Of a DNA stretch of 64,000 bases, positions 34,474 through 43,300 are shown one piece after another. The position numbers and the translations under genes were made by a program. Numbering within the stretch: position 1 is the first letter of the stretch; each line of letters starts with the position of its first letter. The notes below the pieces were generated by a model. That model ran no database searches, had not been told where the DNA came from, and saw only the letters and a list, made by a program, of their open reading frames with translations. The DNA lies in NCBI GenBank assembly GCA_019694595.1, contig JAIBBQ010000008.1, positions 1 to 64,000 on the forward strand, written 5' to 3'. This DNA is from Myxococcaceae bacterium. GTDB taxonomy: Bacteria; Myxococcota; Myxococcia; Myxococcales; Myxococcaceae.

Positions 34474-35016
34474 TCAGAAGCTGGTCTGCACCCCGCCGTG
34501 CACGTCGATGCGGCCGTACGGCGCGGCGAGCCGGTACGCGTCGGTCAGGTAGTACGTGTAGTCGACGCCGGCGACGAGCGAGACGCGGTCGCCCAGCGGC
34601 TGCACGTAGGCCGCGCCGCCGAGGATGCCGAGGCCGAAGACCGGCGCGATGGGAATGGGCAGACCGACGTGCAGCTGCACCTGCGGAATGGGCATGAAGC
34701 GCGCGCCGGGGATCAGCTCGAAGGCCCCGGTGATGGGGTTCGAGAAGCTCAGGGAGCCCTTGAGGTCCAGGTCGGCGGTGAGGTTCTCGAGCACGTAGTA
34801 GCCGACGCCGCCGTTGAGGCCGATGGTCGCCGCGCCGCCCGACAGGCTGCCGCCCAGGTTGAAGGAGCGGTTGACGTCGAAGCTGAGCCCGCCGCGGAAG
34901 GTGAAGTGGCCCCGGTTGCCCGAGGTGGACGCCGAGGCGTTGCCGTCTTGCGCGTTGAAGTCCTGAGCGGAAGCGGTGAGGGCGGCGGTGACCAGAGCGA
35001 GGCAGAGCAGGCGCAT
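34474..35016 (-). CDS. Outer-membrane beta-barrel protein
   Basis: 180 residues from the ATG at 35016; an ATG at 35025 adds three. Signal peptide MRLLCLALVTAALTASAQ, then alternating amphipathic strands (HFTFRGGLSFDVN, AATIGLNGGVGYYVLENL, VSLVAGVDYTYYL) and a C-terminal Phe (GGVQTSF), as expected for a BAM-assembled barrel of about eight strands. The size and Gly-rich strands fit OmpA/OmpW-like small barrels. Function unknown. Confidence 0.82.
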   Translation of the reverse strand: MRLLCLALVTAALTASAQDFNAQDGNASASTSGNRGHFTFRGGLSFDVNRSFNLGGSLSGGAATIGLNGGVGYYVLENLTADLDLKGSLSFSNPITGAFELIPGARFMPIPQVQLHVGLPIPIAPVFGLGILGGAAYVQPLGDRVSLVAGVDYTYYLTDAYRLAAPYGRIDVHGGVQTSF

Positions 35017-35055
35017 GCCGCGCACGTTACCCGGGCCGCGAGGCTGCTCAAGCCT

Positions 35056-35499
<444 letters not shown>

Positions 35500-35501
35500 G
35501 G

Positions 35502-36587
35502 TCAGATCTGCAGCACGCCCGCGGCGCGCTCCATCAAGGCGAGGCGGCGCTGGGTGACCGGGCTCGAGCCGTCGATGAGCGCGGTGGTCTCTTCCAGCAT
35601 GCGCGCGAAGGGGAAGCGCTGCACCGAGGAGTCCTCGGTGGGGATGCCGCCCGGGACCTGGGGCTGCCAGGCGACCATCTCCCCGCTGACGCCGGCGAAG
35701 AGCGCCTGCACCGCGGCGAGCGCGAAGCGGCCGCCCACCATGCGGTCGAGGTAGCTGGGGTTGCCGCCGCGCACCACGTGACCGAGCACGGTGGCGCGGA
35801 TCTCCACCGCGGGCAGCTCGGGGAGCAGCAGCGCTTCCACCCGGCGCACCAGGCGCGTGGTGGGCACCTCGACGCCTTCGGCCTTGATGATGAGCTGCCG
35901 GCGCTTGCCGCGGGTGAAGCCCCGGCGGAGCACCGCGGCCACCTCGTCGACCAGCACGTCCTCGCTCTTGCCTTGCTCGCGGATGAGCGCGGCGTCGGCG
36001 CCCACGGCGATGGCGCTGGCCATGGCGAGGTAGCCGCACTGGCGGCCCATCACCTCCACCACGAAGGCGCGGCGGTGGGCGCGCGCGGTGTCGGAGATCT
36101 TGTCGCAGGCCTCGACGATGGTGTTGAGCGCGCTGTCCACGCCCAGGCAGGTCGCGGTGCAGCCGAGGTCGTTGTCGATGCTGGCGGGGATGCCCATCAC
36201 CCGGACGCCGTGCTCGGTGGCCAGCGCCTGGGCGCCGGTGAGGCTGCCGTTGCCGCCGATGACCACCAGCCCTTCGAGGCCCTTCTCCTTGAGCTTGGCG
36301 GCGGCCTGGGCGCGGCCCTTCGCCTCGCGGAAGCGGGCCGAGCGCGCGGAGCCGATGAGCGTGCCGCCGTGGCCGCCTTCCGCGTCGACCTCGGGGTCGG
36401 CGCCCACCGCGCCGCCGTCGCGGTCCACGGTGAGCTGCCGGAAGTTGCCGTCGACCAGCCCGTCGTAGCCGTCGAGCGCGCCGAAGACGTGGGCGCCCTT
36501 GGCGGCGGCGGTCTTCACCACCGCGCGCAGGCAGGCGTTCATGCCGGGCGCGTCTCCTCCGCTGGTGAGCACCGCGATGCGCTTCAC
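35502..36587 (-). CDS. pfkA: 6-phosphofructokinase
   Basis: 361 residues; phosphorylates fructose-6-phosphate in glycolysis. Landmarks: [17 protein letters not shown] nucleotide loop, [22 protein letters not shown] (catalytic Asp in SIDND, about 137-140), [11 protein letters not shown] substrate loop, and [11 protein letters not shown]. At residues 111-115 the family GGDGS reads GGNGS: Asn replaces the Asp that helps position Mg and ATP in E. coli PfkA (Asp103). That may change the phosphoryl donor or rate. An insert around residues 57-74 is Gly/Asp-rich. Situated between a lipoprotein gene (13 bases upstream) and rnhA (2 bases downstream). Confidence 0.95.
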   Translation of the reverse strand: MKRIAVLTSGGDAPGMNACLRAVVKTAAAKGAHVFGALDGYDGLVDGNFRQLTVDRDGGAVGADPEVDAEGGHGGTLIGSARSARFREAKGRAQAAAKLKEKGLEGLVVIGGNGSLTGAQALATEHGVRVMGIPASIDNDLGCTATCLGVDSALNTIVEACDKISDTARAHRRAFVVEVMGRQCGYLAMASAIAVGADAALIREQGKSEDVLVDEVAAVLRRGFTRGKRRQLIIKAEGVEVPTTRLVRRVEALLLPELPAVEIRATVLGHVVRGGNPSYLDRMVGGRFALAAVQALFAGVSGEMVAWQPQVPGGIPTEDSSVQRFPFARMLEETTALIDGSSPVTQRRLALMERAAGVLQI

Positions 36588-36600
36588 GAAGGGGCTCCGC

Positions 36601-37017
36601 TCAGAAGGTGGTGGACCAGGCGCCGCCGGCGGTGCCGGTGCAGAAGCTCTGGTCGGTGGAGTCGCCGCGCGGGTCGTAGAAGCGCGTCACCAGGCCGCCG
36701 GGAATGGTGCACTTGCCCTTGAAGCCGGTGCTCGGGCAGGCGGCGGGCTTGGCGTAGGTGCCGCTGCGGTTGGCGCACGACGACGGGAGGTCGGCGCACT
36801 GGGTGGCGGTGGGGGCGGGGTACTCGTCGCAGAGGTGGTCGCTCGGCTGGTTGCAGCTGATGGGGCCGGAGCAGCTCGCGGCGCCGCCGCCCGAGCCGCC
36901 GCCCGAGCCGCCGCTACCGCCGCTACCGCCGGAGCCGCCGCCTGACCCGCCGCCGCCGGAGCCGGAGCAGGCGAGGAAGACGGTTCCCAGGGCGAGCGTG
37001 GAGAGGAGTTTCACCAT
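36601..37017 (-). CDS. Gly/Ser-linker lipoprotein with Cys-rich domain
   Basis: 138 residues. MVKLLSTLALGTVFLACSG gives a clean signal and lipobox (FLAC), followed by a ~35-residue Gly/Ser linker and a small domain with eight Cys (ASCSGPISCNQPSDHLC through STGFKGKCTIPG and QSFCTGTAGG), likely disulfide-bonded. The linker is of the same type as in the lipoprotein cut by the left edge. An ATG at 37053 is in frame but would disrupt the signal. It lies 13 bases upstream of pfkA and may be cotranscribed, though no functional link is obvious. Confidence 0.85.
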   Translation of the reverse strand: MVKLLSTLALGTVFLACSGSGGGGSGGGSGGSGGSGGSGGGSGGGAASCSGPISCNQPSDHLCDEYPAPTATQCADLPSSCANRSGTYAKPAACPSTGFKGKCTIPGGLVTRFYDPRGDSTDQSFCTGTAGGAWSTTF

Positions 37018-37059
37018 GGGGCGCCTTATGCCGAAGCCGGGTCCACCCGTCACGCGCGG

Positions 37060-37083
37060 AAGTCCTCCCCCGGGCGGGGACTT
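37060..37083. promoter_or_regulatory. Inverted repeat in divergent gap
   Basis: AAGTCC and GGACTT arms frame a GC-rich centre (an 8-pair stem including one G-T). The repeat lies between the divergent lipoprotein-pfkA-rnhA genes and the 37125 gene, 43 bases from the former start and 41 from the latter. It could be an operator or simply a structured leader. Confidence 0.3.
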
Positions 37084-37124
37084 GGCGGTGCGGGGCCCTT
37101 CGAGTAACGCTCTGGTTTCCAGCC

Positions 37125-38207
37125 ATGATCAGCCCTGCCGCGACCGCCTTCGCCGCCTCTTCCCGCTCCGCCGCCGAGCTCGCGAAGTTCTTCGCCGCCG
37201 CGCCGACCGAGGCCGCCGACTACACGCTGCGCCTGGCGAAGAGCGCCGGGCTGCAAGGGCCGGTCTTCAGCCAGCTGCAGTCGCTCTTCGAGCAGGGGCC
37301 CGCGTCCGGCGACGCGCTGAAGCAGTTCGCGACCTCGCAGCAGGCGCTGCTCTCGGCGGTCGAGCTGGCGCAGACGCAGGCCGCGCGCGCGGCGACGCTG
37401 GGCTTCACCGCGGGCCCGGTGGCGCCGGTGACCATCACCGGGCGCATCGGCATCTCGACCGCGGCGCCGGGCAACACCGACCGGCCGCTGCTCACCACCG
37501 CCGACGGCACGACGTACGAGCTGGTCTCTCCGGCCATCAAGCAGGAAGGCACCGGCCACCTCTACGTGCAGCACCGCTACCTGGAAGCGAACTGCCTGAA
37601 GGCGTTCCAGGGCATGACGGTGACGCTGCGCGCGTTCGCCACCGCCAGCCCGACGCAGCTCGCGGTGCAGTCGTTCGCGCCTGGCACCCCGAAGGACTTC
37701 GTGTCGGGGCGGCTGGCGCTGCTGGGCGACAAGCTCATCCTGCGGGTGCTGCCGGACCAGGACGTGGAGATCACCAACCCCACGCTCAAGGCGCGGCTGT
37801 CGCCCTTCGGCGACCTCGGCGTGGGCAACCAGGTCGGCGGCCGGCTGGGCATCATCCTCCCCGGGGCGGTGAAGGAGCAGAACGGGAAGCTGGTGTACGA
37901 CGAGCTGCCGGAGAACTACTGGATGCTGGCGAAGCAGACGCCGGGCAACCCGCAGCTCGAGATGGCGCACGGCCAGCGGCACAGCTACCAGGGCGACGTG
38001 TCGGCGCCGCAGAAGTACGCCGACCAGCGCATCTTCGTCTTCGGCCACATCGACGACGCGGGCAACGTGGTGTGCGGCCGGCAGGGCGCGCTGCCGATGC
38101 CCCCGGCCATCTTCGAGGACGGCACGCCGCACGTGACCGACCCCACCGCGCTCGCGAAGCTCGTTCCGGTGCAGACGGCCGACGCGAGCGACTTCAGCGC
38201 CACGTAG
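37125..38207 (+). CDS. Signal-less hypothetical protein
   Basis: 360 residues, not recognised. The N-terminal ~100 residues are helical and Ala-rich (FAASSRSAAELAKFFAAAP, then QQALLSAVELAQTQAARAA). The remainder appears beta-rich with several short strands (PVTITGRIGISTAAPG, LQVQSF-like and QRIFVFGHIDDAGN). No signal, lipobox or membrane helix. It is followed 9 bases later by the TonB-domain receptor gene, so the three genes to 41968 may form an operon. Its N-terminal style resembles the other signal-less proteins at 26379 and 32760, suggesting a non-Sec-exported or cytosolic role. Confidence 0.7.
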   Translation: MISPAATAFAASSRSAAELAKFFAAAPTEAADYTLRLAKSAGLQGPVFSQLQSLFEQGPASGDALKQFATSQQALLSAVELAQTQAARAATLGFTAGPVAPVTITGRIGISTAAPGNTDRPLLTTADGTTYELVSPAIKQEGTGHLYVQHRYLEANCLKAFQGMTVTLRAFATASPTQLAVQSFAPGTPKDFVSGRLALLGDKLILRVLPDQDVEITNPTLKARLSPFGDLGVGNQVGGRLGIILPGAVKEQNGKLVYDELPENYWMLAKQTPGNPQLEMAHGQRHSYQGDVSAPQKYADQRIFVFGHIDDAGNVVCGRQGALPMPPAIFEDGTPHVTDPTALAKLVPVQTADASDFSAT

Positions 38208-38216
38208 AGCAGCCCG

Positions 38217-40787
38217 GTGCCCTTCGCGTTCCTCGTGGTGCTCGCCCTCGGCCAGGCCGACGGCGGAGCGGGTGTGCTGACCAAGGCGCCGGCGCTGGTG
38301 CGCCAGGTGGAAGCGCGGTTCCCGCCGGCGCTCGCCGACGCGGGGGCGAGCGGCACGGTGGTGATGGAGCTCGACCTCGGCGCCGACGGCAAGGTGCTCG
38401 ACGTGCGCGTCACCACCTCGGCGGGCGCGGAGTTCGACCTGGCGGCGCTGGAGGCGGTGCGGCAGTTCGAGTTCACCCCGGCGGAGGTCGACGGGGTGCC
38501 CGCGGCGGTGCGGCTGTCGTATTCCTACGAGTTCCTCTTCCGTCCGGCGCCGGTGGCGGAGGTGCCCGACGCTGGGCTGGAGGCGGTCTTCTCCGGGCGC
38601 ATCGTGGAGCGCGGCACGCGCGAGCCGCTCGGGGGCGCCATCGTCTCGGTGGGCGGGCTCGAGGTGGTGACGGGCGACGACGGCCGCTTCGAGCTGCGCG
38701 GAGTGCCCGAAGGCCAGCAGCAGGTGACGGTGAGCGCGGTGGACCACGCGCGCTACGTGGAGCGCGAGGACTTCGTGCCCGGCACGCGCACCGAGGTGAC
38801 GTACCACGTGCGCCGCGAGGTCTACGGCGGCGGCGAGACGGTGGTGCGCGGGAAGAAGGAGCGCAAGGAGGTGGCGCAGATCTCCCTGCGGCAGGAAGAG
38901 ATTCGCCTCATCCCCGGCACGCAGGGCGACGCGTTCAAGGTCATCCAGAACCTGCCCGGGGTGGCGCGGGCGCCGTTCGGCATCGGGCTCCTGGTGGTGC
39001 GGGGCAGCAAGCCGTGGGACACGCGGACCTACGTCGACGAGACGTTCATTCCGCTGCTGTTCCACTTCGGCGGGCTCTTCGCGACGTACAACGCGAACCT
39101 GCTGCAGGACCTCTCGTTCTCTCCAGGCAGCTTCGGGGTGCCGTACGGGCGGAGCATCGGCGGGCTGGTGGAGGCCACCGCGCGCACGCCGTCGCAGAAG
39201 GGCGTGCACGGCTACGCCGACGTGAACGTCGTCGACGCCTCGGCGCTGGTGGAGATGCCGCTCTCGCAGAGCTGGAGCGCGGCGGTGTCGGTGCGTCGCA
39301 GCTACATCGACATCCTCCTGCCGGCGGTGCTGGGCGCCTTCGTGAAGGCGAAGGAGGCGCTCAGCTTCACGGTGGCGCCGCGGTACGCCGACTGGCAGGT
39401 GCGCGCGGAGTGGAAGCCCCCCGATGCCCGCAAGCGCTTCTTCGTGAGCTACTTCGGCTCGTCGGACGCGCTGAAGGTGCTGCTGCCGAACCCGGCGCTC
39501 GACCCCGAAGGGCGCGGGGAGTTCGGCACCTTCATCGCCTACCAGCGCGCGGTGGTGGGGCTCGACTGGCCGCTCGCCGACGGCGTGAGCTACCGCATGC
39601 GCACCTCGGTGGGGCTCGACCAGGTGCGCTTCAGCGCGGGGAGCGACCTCTTCGCGGACGCGACGACGGTGCCGGTGCAGATGCGGCACGTGGTGACGCG
39701 GGAGCTGCCCGACGAGCACCTGGCGCTGAGCTTGGGGCTCGACGTGCTCGCGCTGCCGGGCAAGGTGAGCCTGCAGAGCCCGCCGGTCTTCAAGCTGGAC
39801 CAGATTCCGGATCCGTTCCTGTCGCGCCAGCTCATCCGCGAGGACGCGGCGCAGAGCGCGGTGGAGCCGGGGCTCTTCCTCGACGCGGTGTGGAAGCCGG
39901 TGCCGGCGCTCAAGGTGGTGAGCGGGGTGCGCTTCGACGGCGACACCACGATGGGGAAGGCGTGGGTCGACCCGCGGCTGGCGGTGTTCTGGAACGTCTT
40001 CGAGCCGACGACGCTGAAGGCGGCCGCGGGGCTGTACCACCAGCCGCCCGACTACCGGCAGGGCCAGCTCCTGCAGAAGTTCGGCAACCCGAACCTGAAG
40101 CCGGAAGGGGCGCGGCAGCTGATGGTGGGGGCGGAGCAGCGCTTCACCGAGGCCATCAGCCTCGACGTGCAGTTCTATTACAAGAGCCTCTTCGACCAGT
40201 CGCGGCAGACGCTGGCGCTCGACTCGGGCGACGTGAGCACCTCGGCGACGGACCTCAACTACACCTCGACGGGCTTCGGCCGCAGCTTCGGCATGGAGGT
40301 GCTCCTGCGGCACCAGCTGACGAAGAACTTCTTCGGCTGGGTGGCGTACTCGCTGAGCCGCACCGAGCGCGACTACTTCCAGGGCAAGCAGTACGGCCCG
40401 TCGCCGCTGGACCAGCCGCACAACCTGGTGGCGCTGGCGAGCTACAAGCTGCCGTTCGACTTCATCCTGGGGGCGAAGATTCGCTACACGTCGGGCGCGC
40501 TCTCGACGCCCTACGTGGGGGCGCTCTACGACGCGAACGGCAACTACCACTTCCCGCTGTTCGGCACGCCCAACAGCCGGCGCCTGCCGGACTTCTTCCA
40601 GCTCGACGTGCGGCTCGACAAGCGCTTCGTCTTCAAGGACTGGATGCTGGCGCTGTACCTCGACGTGCAGAACGTGACCAACCGGCGCAACGTCGAGGCG
40701 GTCTCGTACAACTACGACTACACGCAGCAGCAGTACGTGACGGGCTTGCCGATTCTCCCGGTGCTGGGCGTGCGAGGTGAGTGGTGA
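38217..40787 (+). CDS. TonB C-terminal domain fused to TonB-dependent receptor
   Basis: 856 residues. A short signal (MPFAFLVVLALGQADGG) precedes a TonB C-terminal domain at about 30-105 (VRQVEARFPPALADAGASGTVVMELDLG, AALEAVRQFEFTPAEVDG). Then comes a carboxypeptidase-regulatory-like beta domain (about 120-200; GRIVERGTREPLGGAIVSVGG). A plug domain follows (about 225-330; IPGTQGDAFKVIQNLPGVAR, SFSPGSFGVPYGRSIGGLVE), then a 22-strand-type barrel ending in an aromatic residue (GVRGEW). TonB domains normally sit in the inner-membrane partner; here one is on the receptor. GTG start at 38217. The stop overlaps the next gene's GTG (GTGA). Ligand unknown. Confidence 0.9.
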   Translation: MPFAFLVVLALGQADGGAGVLTKAPALVRQVEARFPPALADAGASGTVVMELDLGADGKVLDVRVTTSAGAEFDLAALEAVRQFEFTPAEVDGVPAAVRLSYSYEFLFRPAPVAEVPDAGLEAVFSGRIVERGTREPLGGAIVSVGGLEVVTGDDGRFELRGVPEGQQQVTVSAVDHARYVEREDFVPGTRTEVTYHVRREVYGGGETVVRGKKERKEVAQISLRQEEIRLIPGTQGDAFKVIQNLPGVARAPFGIGLLVVRGSKPWDTRTYVDETFIPLLFHFGGLFATYNANLLQDLSFSPGSFGVPYGRSIGGLVEATARTPSQKGVHGYADVNVVDASALVEMPLSQSWSAAVSVRRSYIDILLPAVLGAFVKAKEALSFTVAPRYADWQVRAEWKPPDARKRFFVSYFGSSDALKVLLPNPALDPEGRGEFGTFIAYQRAVVGLDWPLADGVSYRMRTSVGLDQVRFSAGSDLFADATTVPVQMRHVVTRELPDEHLALSLGLDVLALPGKVSLQSPPVFKLDQIPDPFLSRQLIREDAAQSAVEPGLFLDAVWKPVPALKVVSGVRFDGDTTMGKAWVDPRLAVFWNVFEPTTLKAAAGLYHQPPDYRQGQLLQKFGNPNLKPEGARQLMVGAEQRFTEAISLDVQFYYKSLFDQSRQTLALDSGDVSTSATDLNYTSTGFGRSFGMEVLLRHQLTKNFFGWVAYSLSRTERDYFQGKQYGPSPLDQPHNLVALASYKLPFDFILGAKIRYTSGALSTPYVGALYDANGNYHFPLFGTPNSRRLPDFFQLDVRLDKRFVFKDWMLALYLDVQNVTNRRNVEAVSYNYDYTQQQYVTGLPILPVLGVRGEW

Positions 40788-41968
40788 AGCGCGCGCTCCT
40801 CTGCCTGCTGCTCGCCGGCTGCGGCGAGGCGTTCCTCCCGGAGACGGTGGTGGTGGACCTGCGGGTGCTCGGCGTGAAGGCGGAGCCGGCGGAGCTGCGG
40901 CCGGGCGAGGCGGCGACGCTCACCGCGCTGGTGAAGGACCCGACGCGTTCGGCGCCGCCGACCATCGTGTGGCTGGGGTGCGACCCCGACCCGTTCGGCC
41001 AAGGCCGCAGCGCGTGCAGCAACCCGACGGTGCTGCAGGACCTGGCGAGCGCGGGCTCGAGCGGAATGTTGCCGGTAGGCGTCCACCTCATCGGCTTCAA
41101 CGACCAGGCGCGCTACGCGGTGTCGAAGGACCTGTTCTCGGTGTTGCCGGAAGGCGACCCGCGGCGGCTCAAGGGCACGGTGGGGCAGGTGCTGGCGCTG
41201 GCGGTGGCGGACACGGTCCCGCCGGATCAGCTGGGCGAGGTCTTCAAGAAGGTGCAGTCGGGCGAGGTGAAGGCGGTGGTGACGCTGTTCCGCATCGTGG
41301 TGCGCGAAGGCGAGATGCGGAACACCAACCCGGTGCCGGCGCGGCTCCTGGTGGGCGGCGAGGCCATCGCTCCCGGGGCGCACGCGCTGGTGAAGCAGGG
41401 TGAAGACAGCGTGGTGGCGCTGGAGGCGACGGAGGCGAGCTTCGAGCCGTACACGCAGACGCAGCCCGACGGCACGGTGGAATCGAAGACCGAGCGGCTC
41501 ATCAGCGCGTGGTACTCGACGTCGGGGCGCTTCTCGCAGCCGCGGCTGGCGCTGGACAGCGACGTGGAAGACCGCTTCTCGCCGCCGGGCGGAGAGGAGC
41601 CGAAGGATCCGTTGCCCGAGAGAAGGGAAGGGCAGCTCTACGTGGTGCTCCGCGACGCGCGCGGTGGGAACGCGTTCCGGGAGAGCGCGTTCTACGTGTG
41701 TGACGAGGGCCGGGCGCGGCCGGTGGTGCGCACGGTGTCGACGCCCTCGACCCGGGACGACGTGGTGGTCCTCGAGGGGGAGCACCTCGAGCAGCTGCTC
41801 GACGTGGTGGCGGGGCCGGTGGCGCTGGAGCAGCCGTTCTTCGACGCCGCTTCGGGGCGGTGGAGCGGGCGGATTCCGAAGGGGCTGGTGAAGGGCGAGT
41901 ACCCGCTCGGGTTGCGAGGGAAGGACTGCTCGAGGACGTCGGCGCCGGTGTCCCTCGTGGTGCCCTGA
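40784..41968 (+). CDS. Lipoprotein coupled to the TonB receptor fusion
   Basis: 394 residues, starting at a GTG (40784) within the receptor stop codon; a GTG at 40781 would add one residue. MKRALLCLLLAGCGEAF-type signal with a lipobox (LAGC). The mature protein has an Ig-like beta-sandwich start (VVVDLRVLGVKAEPAELRPGE, then ATLTALVKDPTRSAPPTIVWLGCDPDPF) and further beta domains. Translational coupling suggests a surface or periplasmic partner of the receptor, in the manner of SusD-like lipoproteins, but no SusD similarity is seen. Confidence 0.82.
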   Translation: MKRALLCLLLAGCGEAFLPETVVVDLRVLGVKAEPAELRPGEAATLTALVKDPTRSAPPTIVWLGCDPDPFGQGRSACSNPTVLQDLASAGSSGMLPVGVHLIGFNDQARYAVSKDLFSVLPEGDPRRLKGTVGQVLALAVADTVPPDQLGEVFKKVQSGEVKAVVTLFRIVVREGEMRNTNPVPARLLVGGEAIAPGAHALVKQGEDSVVALEATEASFEPYTQTQPDGTVESKTERLISAWYSTSGRFSQPRLALDSDVEDRFSPPGGEEPKDPLPERREGQLYVVLRDARGGNAFRESAFYVCDEGRARPVVRTVSTPSTRDDVVVLEGEHLEQLLDVVAGPVALEQPFFDAASGRWSGRIPKGLVKGEYPLGLRGKDCSRTSAPVSLVVP

Positions 41969-42370
41969 GTCGAGGAATCCGCGCGGCGGCGCAGCAGATG
42001 AGCCCGGCCGGCGCGGCTCGAAGCCAGGGAAGCTGCAAGAGTGAGGCCGAGTCCGGGTGTGCCGACGTGCTGGAGCGGGGCCGGCCCTGGTTTTTCAGTG
42101 ACACCAAACTTGAGACCATCAATGCAATAAAATGGCATCAATCTTTGCGATGATGCGCTCATGTTTGGTGTAGTTGAAAAACCTGGTCCCGCCCGGCTCC
42201 TCTCCTGGGCCTCGTCGAGCCTGTCCGCCGCGGGAGCGGAGGACGCGTACCTTCGCTGATGGCGCTGGCGGTACCCCTCCCCCTCCTCGTGCCTTTGCTG
42301 CGACGAGGAGCGCTCCCGGCAGAGGAGTGCTTGCGCCGCCGAGGCAGAACAGTGTGCGACTCGGCGCCGA
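41969..42370. other. Gene-free 402-base region with AT-rich insert
   Basis: No supported gene. The region holds a sharply AT-rich block (about 42086-42186) inside otherwise GC-rich sequence; see the separate palindrome entry. The flanks (41969-42085 and 42187-42370) have no good frames or recognisable motifs. They separate the TonB-lipoprotein operon from a small minus-strand gene. Confidence 0.6.
42086..42186. repeat. 101-bp imperfect palindrome, AT-rich (possible MITE or IS remnant)
   Basis: The ends 42086-42114 and 42158-42186 are 29-base inverted repeats with 24 of 29 positions matching. The shared core is GGTTTTTCA-N3-ACACCAAAC-N-TGAG. Symmetry continues weakly into the 43-base centre, which also contains the direct repeat CATCAAT twice. 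Base composition differs strongly from the rest of the window. It contains no gene. Terminal inverted repeats of this size on a short AT-rich insert fit a MITE or the fused ends of an insertion sequence. A bidirectional terminator or site-specific recombination site are alternatives. No obvious target-site duplication was found. Confidence 0.65.
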
Positions 42371-42715
42371 TCAGCGGTCAGCTTTGCCGAAGTAGCTCAC
42401 CACCGCGAAGGTGAGCGCATCCCCGACCGTCCGTGCGTCCGTTCTCACGTGCTCGGCGCCGAGCGCGCCGCCCGAGACGACCGTCGTGTACGGCCGAGCT
42501 CCCGGTCCGCTCCTCTCGCCGTCGAGCTTGAGGAGGACGACTGCGCCCTCCTGCCGCATGCGCTCCAGCAAGGGCCAGAAGTCCTCGACGTGGTCCTGGC
42601 GCGGAAGCGCCGTGCCCAACTGGCTCGCGACCTTTGGCAGCGCCTCGTGGTGTTCCCGGTAGTCCAAGATGCCTCCGCGTGTGAGGTCCGAACGATAGGT
42701 GTTCAACGCTGCCAT
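42371..42715 (-). CDS. Small hypothetical protein, relaxed codon use
   Basis: 114 residues from the ATG at 42715 (MAALNTYRSDLTRGGILDYR). A globular alpha/beta protein: a DYREHHEALPKVASQLGTAL segment, then AVVLLKLDGERSG, TTVVSGGALGAEHV and a final VGDALTFAVVSYFG helix. No signal. Codon use is more relaxed than in neighbours (several TTG, CCA, GCA, ACA and AGA codons), which hints at horizontal acquisition. I do not recognise a named family; size, composition and isolation would suit an immunity-type or accessory protein. A longer frame reaches 42868 but overlaps the divergent gene. Confidence 0.65.
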   Translation of the reverse strand: MAALNTYRSDLTRGGILDYREHHEALPKVASQLGTALPRQDHVEDFWPLLERMRQEGAVVLLKLDGERSGPGARPYTTVVSGGALGAEHVRTDARTVGDALTFAVVSYFGKADR

Positions 42716-42773
42716 TGCGCCTTGCCTGAACCCCTGGCTTGCTCCGCCGCCTCTCGCTTCACGAGGACCGCCC

Positions 42774-43280
42774 ATGACCCGCTTCGCCGCTGCCTTCGCC
42801 GTGCTCGCCTGCACCGCCGCCCTCGCCGACGCGCCGCTCGACCCGGGCGTAGTCGACAAGTGGGGCACCTACCGCGCGGCGATGCGCAAGAAGGTCGAAG
42901 GCGTGAAGCCCGAGGAGCGCATGGGCAAGGTCATGGAGTGGAAGCAGGCCGCGCTCGCCGAGGCCAAGCTCCAGGAGTCCGAGGCCGACGCGGTGGAGAA
43001 GATCTTCATGGCCATCGACGCCGAGAAGGACCCCAAGTCCGCCGAGATGATGAAGAAGGCCGCCGGCGAGCGCGCCAAGCTCGAGGAGTCGATGGGCAAG
43101 CTCCCCGAGGCCCAGCGCGCCCAGATGGCGCCCATGCTCGCGAAGCTCGAGCTCATCGACGTCGCGGAGTGCAAGAAGCGCTACGGCGAGGCGGTGGTGA
43201 AGGCCGCCGAGGCCCGCTACCCCGAGTACGCCAAGCACAAGGCCGAGGCCATGAAGGCGATGATGAAGCAGCGGCCCTGA
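42774..43280 (+). CDS. Periplasmic Lys/Met-rich helical protein
   Basis: 168 residues. Signal peptide MTRFAAAFAVLACTAALADA with an ALA-type cleavage site. The ATG at 42774 has a GAGG ribosome-binding site 7 bases upstream, which decides against an earlier ATG at 42699. The mature chain is almost entirely charged helix, rich in Lys, Glu and Met (KPEERMGKVMEWKQAALAEA, KSAEMMKKAAGERAKLEE). No domain recognised. An alpha/beta hydrolase gene follows 20 bases downstream. Confidence 0.8.
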   Translation: MTRFAAAFAVLACTAALADAPLDPGVVDKWGTYRAAMRKKVEGVKPEERMGKVMEWKQAALAEAKLQESEADAVEKIFMAIDAEKDPKSAEMMKKAAGERAKLEESMGKLPEAQRAQMAPMLAKLELIDVAECKKRYGEAVVKAAEARYPEYAKHKAEAMKAMMKQRP

Positions 43281-43300
43281 GCCACCGCGAGCGCCCGCCC

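Noticed and set aside
36890-36970. A minisatellite-like GC repeat
   Set aside because: It is the coding sequence of the Gly/Ser linker in the 36601-37017 lipoprotein, and the similar repeat at 1-50 is likewise a coding linker.
42086-42186. Integron attC site
   Set aside because: The palindrome lacks the terminal RYYYAAC/GTTRRRY core motifs, and no integrase or cassette array is nearby.
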